A stretch of DNA of 8,385 nucleotides from an uncultured beta proteobacterium (GTDB taxonomy: Bacteria; Pseudomonadota; Gammaproteobacteria; Burkholderiales; Burkholderiaceae_C): contig CAJBVC010000081.1 in NCBI GenBank assembly GCA_903958915.1, positions 1-8,385 of the forward strand, in the 5' to 3' direction. Below are positions 6,625 to 8,385 of this stretch, piece after piece. A model generated the notes under the pieces. The model saw nothing but the letters and a program-made list of their open reading frames with translations. It was not told the DNA's origin and ran no database searches. Positions within the stretch are counted from its first letter, which is position 1, and each line of letters starts with the position of its first letter. The position numbers and the translations under genes were made by a program.

Positions 6625-7866
6625 GTGATCCGTCGAATCGCCGCATGTGCTGCGGCTGCACTGGTATTGGCTTGCGTCACAACGTCGCTTGCAGCCGGTC
6701 AGCGCTCACCCAGGAACAAACCAGCAACCGCGGAAGCGGCGTTGGTCAACGGCAGTGACGGCGCTGCTGAAGCCAAGCTCATCGAGATATATGCACTGAT
6801 TGGCAAAGCACAGATCCGCGAAGCGCTGCCCAAAGCGAAAGCCCTTGCAGAGGCGTTACCCAATTTTCAACTGGCCCAGCTCGTTTATGGCGATTTGCTG
6901 CTGGCTCAGGCGCGTCCACTGCGCGCCATGGGCGACGTCCCTGGCGGCTTGACCGATGACTCCGGCCGTGCAGTCATCGAAGAATTGCGCGAAGAGTCAT
7001 TGCGCCGCATGCGTGCCTTGCGCGAACGTCCCCAGCCTGGTTCGGTGCCCACCCAATTTCTTGCACTGGCACCGCGCAGCAGGCATGCCATCGCTGTGGA
7101 TTCTTCGCGATCGCGGCTCTACCTCTTTGAGAACACCGCCGACGGCCTGCGGCTGGTGGCTGACTACTATGTTTCCGTGGGTAAGGCCGGCACGGCGAAG
7201 ACGGCCGAAGGGGACCAGCGCACGCCCCTGGGCATCTACTACATCAGCAGCAACCTGGACCGCAGAACGCTGAAAGACTTTTACGGCTCTGGTGCCCTGC
7301 CCATCAACTACCCCAATGTGCTGGACAGCAGGCGCGGCAAAACGGGCAGCGGCATCTGGCTGCACGGTACTCCGCCCAACCAGTTCGCGCGACCACCCCA
7401 GGCCACCGATGGCTGCGTTGTTCTGGCCAATCCGGATCTCGAACACATCATCCAGACGGTGGAAGTCCGGACCACACCGGTCATCATTGCCAATCAGCTC
7501 CAGTGGGTGCCGGCGCGCAGCGTGCGAAACGATAGCAAGCAGTTTGAAGACACACTTTTGGCTTGGCGCAATGCCAAAACCGCCGGTGATCTGCAGCAGG
7601 TACTTTCCTTTTACACAGCCGACTTTTCGAGCAACGGCAAGACCCTGACGCAGTGGCTTCCGACGCTTAAAGGCGAACTGGCGGAAACGCAGGGACGCAC
7701 CATCCAGCTGAAAGACCTGTCGTATCTGCGCTGGGTCGACACAGCGGACACCATGGTGGTAACCTTTGGGGAGGTGGCCGAAGGAATCCGCACCGGCTGG
7801 ACCAAGCGACAATATTGGATTCGGCAAGACAATCGTTGGAAAATCTTTTTTGAGGGAGTCATGTAA
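6625..7866 (+). CDS. YkuD-type L,D-transpeptidase/carboxypeptidase with NTF2-like tail (Csd6/Pgp2-like)
   Basis: A 413-residue exported enzyme predicted to act on peptidoglycan stem peptides. From the GTG start, residues 1-24 form a signal sequence (IRR then an alanine/leucine core). C17 sits in VLAC, so a lipoprotein is possible. A TPR-like helical part follows (about 45-100). The YkuD domain (about 153-294) has catalytic H247 (GIWLHGTPP) and C265 ([10 protein letters not shown]). The tail (about 305-413) with [12 protein letters not shown] and [17 protein letters not shown] is NTF2-like, the architecture of Helicobacter Csd6 and Campylobacter Pgp2, which are L,D-carboxypeptidases. Transpeptidase versus carboxypeptidase activity cannot be decided here. 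GTG at 6625 is chosen because it puts arginines right before the hydrophobic core. TTG at 6595 would overlap the upstream gene by 26 bp. Neither has a strong ribosome site. Confidence 0.88.
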   Translation: MIRRIAACAAAALVLACVTTSLAAGQRSPRNKPATAEAALVNGSDGAAEAKLIEIYALIGKAQIREALPKAKALAEALPNFQLAQLVYGDLLLAQARPLRAMGDVPGGLTDDSGRAVIEELREESLRRMRALRERPQPGSVPTQFLALAPRSRHAIAVDSSRSRLYLFENTADGLRLVADYYVSVGKAGTAKTAEGDQRTPLGIYYISSNLDRRTLKDFYGSGALPINYPNVLDSRRGKTGSGIWLHGTPPNQFARPPQATDGCVVLANPDLEHIIQTVEVRTTPVIIANQLQWVPARSVRNDSKQFEDTLLAWRNAKTAGDLQQVLSFYTADFSSNGKTLTQWLPTLKGELAETQGRTIQLKDLSYLRWVDTADTMVVTFGEVAEGIRTGWTKRQYWIRQDNRWKIFFEGVM

Positions 7867-8385
7867 TGCAGTTGGCAATGAAACACTGGACGAGACGTGC
7901 ACTGATCGCCGCCACCGCGGCGGTGCTGGTACCAATGGGAGCGTTGGCACAGGTTGCGCCACAAGTCAGATTTGAGACCAGTATGGGTAACTTTGTGGTC
8001 GAGTTGTACCCCGACAAGGCACCCAAAACGGTCGAGAACTTCTTGCTGTATGTGAAAGCCAAGCACTACGAGGGCACTATTTTTCATCGTGTCATGAACG
8101 GTTTCATGGTGCAGACTGGTGGGTTCACACCCGATATGAATACCAAGATTACGCGGCCACCCATACCTCTCGAAGCATTGAACGGTTTGAAGAACGATCG
8201 TGGAACCATTGCAATGGCGCGTACCGGTGATCCAAACTCCGCAACTTCGCAGTTCTTCATCAATGTTGTTGACAACGCAAATTTGAATGCGCCGAAACCT
8301 GATGGGAACGGCTACGCCGTGTTTGGAAAAGTCGTAACGGGCATGGATGTCATCGACAAGATTCGTGTTGTCCCGGTCGGCAGCA
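7866..8385 (+). CDS. ppiA: Exported cyclophilin peptidyl-prolyl cis-trans isomerase (3' end missing)
   Basis: The gene is open to the window end, with 173 residues visible; family length suggests only about 15-20 residues are missing. Residues 1-28 are a signal peptide ([17 protein letters not shown], cleavage after ALA), placing the enzyme in the periplasm like E. coli PpiA. The cyclophilin core begins [20 protein letters not shown]. Active-site residues are seen as R75 (FHRV), F80, M81 and Q83 (GFMVQTGGF), plus GTIAMART (113-120) and [11 protein letters not shown] (124-134). The ATG at 7866 shares one base with the upstream TAA (TAATG) and has GAGGGA about 8 nt upstream, so it is likely translationally coupled to the transpeptidase gene. 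M5 is a possible alternative start. The symbol is by family resemblance. Confidence 0.93.
   Translation, partial: MQLAMKHWTRRALIAATAAVLVPMGALAQVAPQVRFETSMGNFVVELYPDKAPKTVENFLLYVKAKHYEGTIFHRVMNGFMVQTGGFTPDMNTKITRPPIPLEALNGLKNDRGTIAMARTGDPNSATSQFFINVVDNANLNAPKPDGNGYAVFGKVVTGMDVIDKIRVVPVGS

Noticed and set aside
6997..7962. Long minus-strand open frame (321 codons) opposite the transpeptidase gene
   Set aside because: Its translation shows no recognisable domain, and it mirrors a well-supported gene with clear catalytic motifs. Long antisense frames are expected in GC-rich codon usage.
1..8385. CRISPR arrays, insertion sequences, prophage or defence genes
   Set aside because: No direct-repeat/spacer pattern, transposase, integrase or inverted-repeat ends were found. 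The window is nearly fully occupied by core genes.

Overview
The window looks like a chromosomal housekeeping region from a betaproteobacterium of the order Burkholderiales, most likely family Comamonadaceae (Rhodoferax/Polaromonas/Acidovorax relatives). This rests on gene content, on the moderately high GC, on the gene order cysS-alkA-accA-tilS-lysC-tRNA-Ser, and on a repeat inside tilS that resembles one I remember from that family. No genome comparison was run.

The left two thirds (about 1-5433) is one co-directional block on the minus strand. In transcription order it reads cysS (cysteinyl-tRNA synthetase), an AlkA-type DNA glycosylase, accA (acetyl-CoA carboxylase carboxyltransferase alpha), tilS (tRNA-Ile lysidine synthetase) and lysC (aspartate kinase). 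At the extreme left edge is the first 17 nt of what appears to be a tRNA-Ser. cysS and alkA overlap at TAATG. The other gaps are 25 to 50 bp. The alkA-accA gap holds a perfect 8-bp stem, and candidate internal promoters lie in the tails of alkA and tilS. The tRNA has its own stable-RNA-like promoter, whose -35 sits on the lysC stop codon.

A 143-bp divergent intergenic region (5434-5576) with overlapping candidate promoters separates this block from a plus-strand operon. That operon encodes (1) a secreted TPR protein with an NTF2-like C-terminal domain, (2) an exported YkuD-type L,D-transpeptidase/carboxypeptidase with the same kind of C-terminal domain (Csd6/Pgp2-like), and (3) an exported cyclophilin peptidyl-prolyl isomerase cut by the window end. 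The spacings are 4 bp and a 1-bp overlap. All three products carry signal peptides, so this looks like a periplasmic cell-wall module: a peptidoglycan-tailoring enzyme, a paralogous-domain partner without the catalytic domain, and a foldase.

Most of the window is ordinary core genome. The points most worth a second look are the paired NTF2-domain proteins in the right-hand operon, the repeat-derived in-frame segment of tilS, the accA leader hairpin, the tRNA-Ser promoter embedded in the end of lysC, and the probable internal start in lysC.
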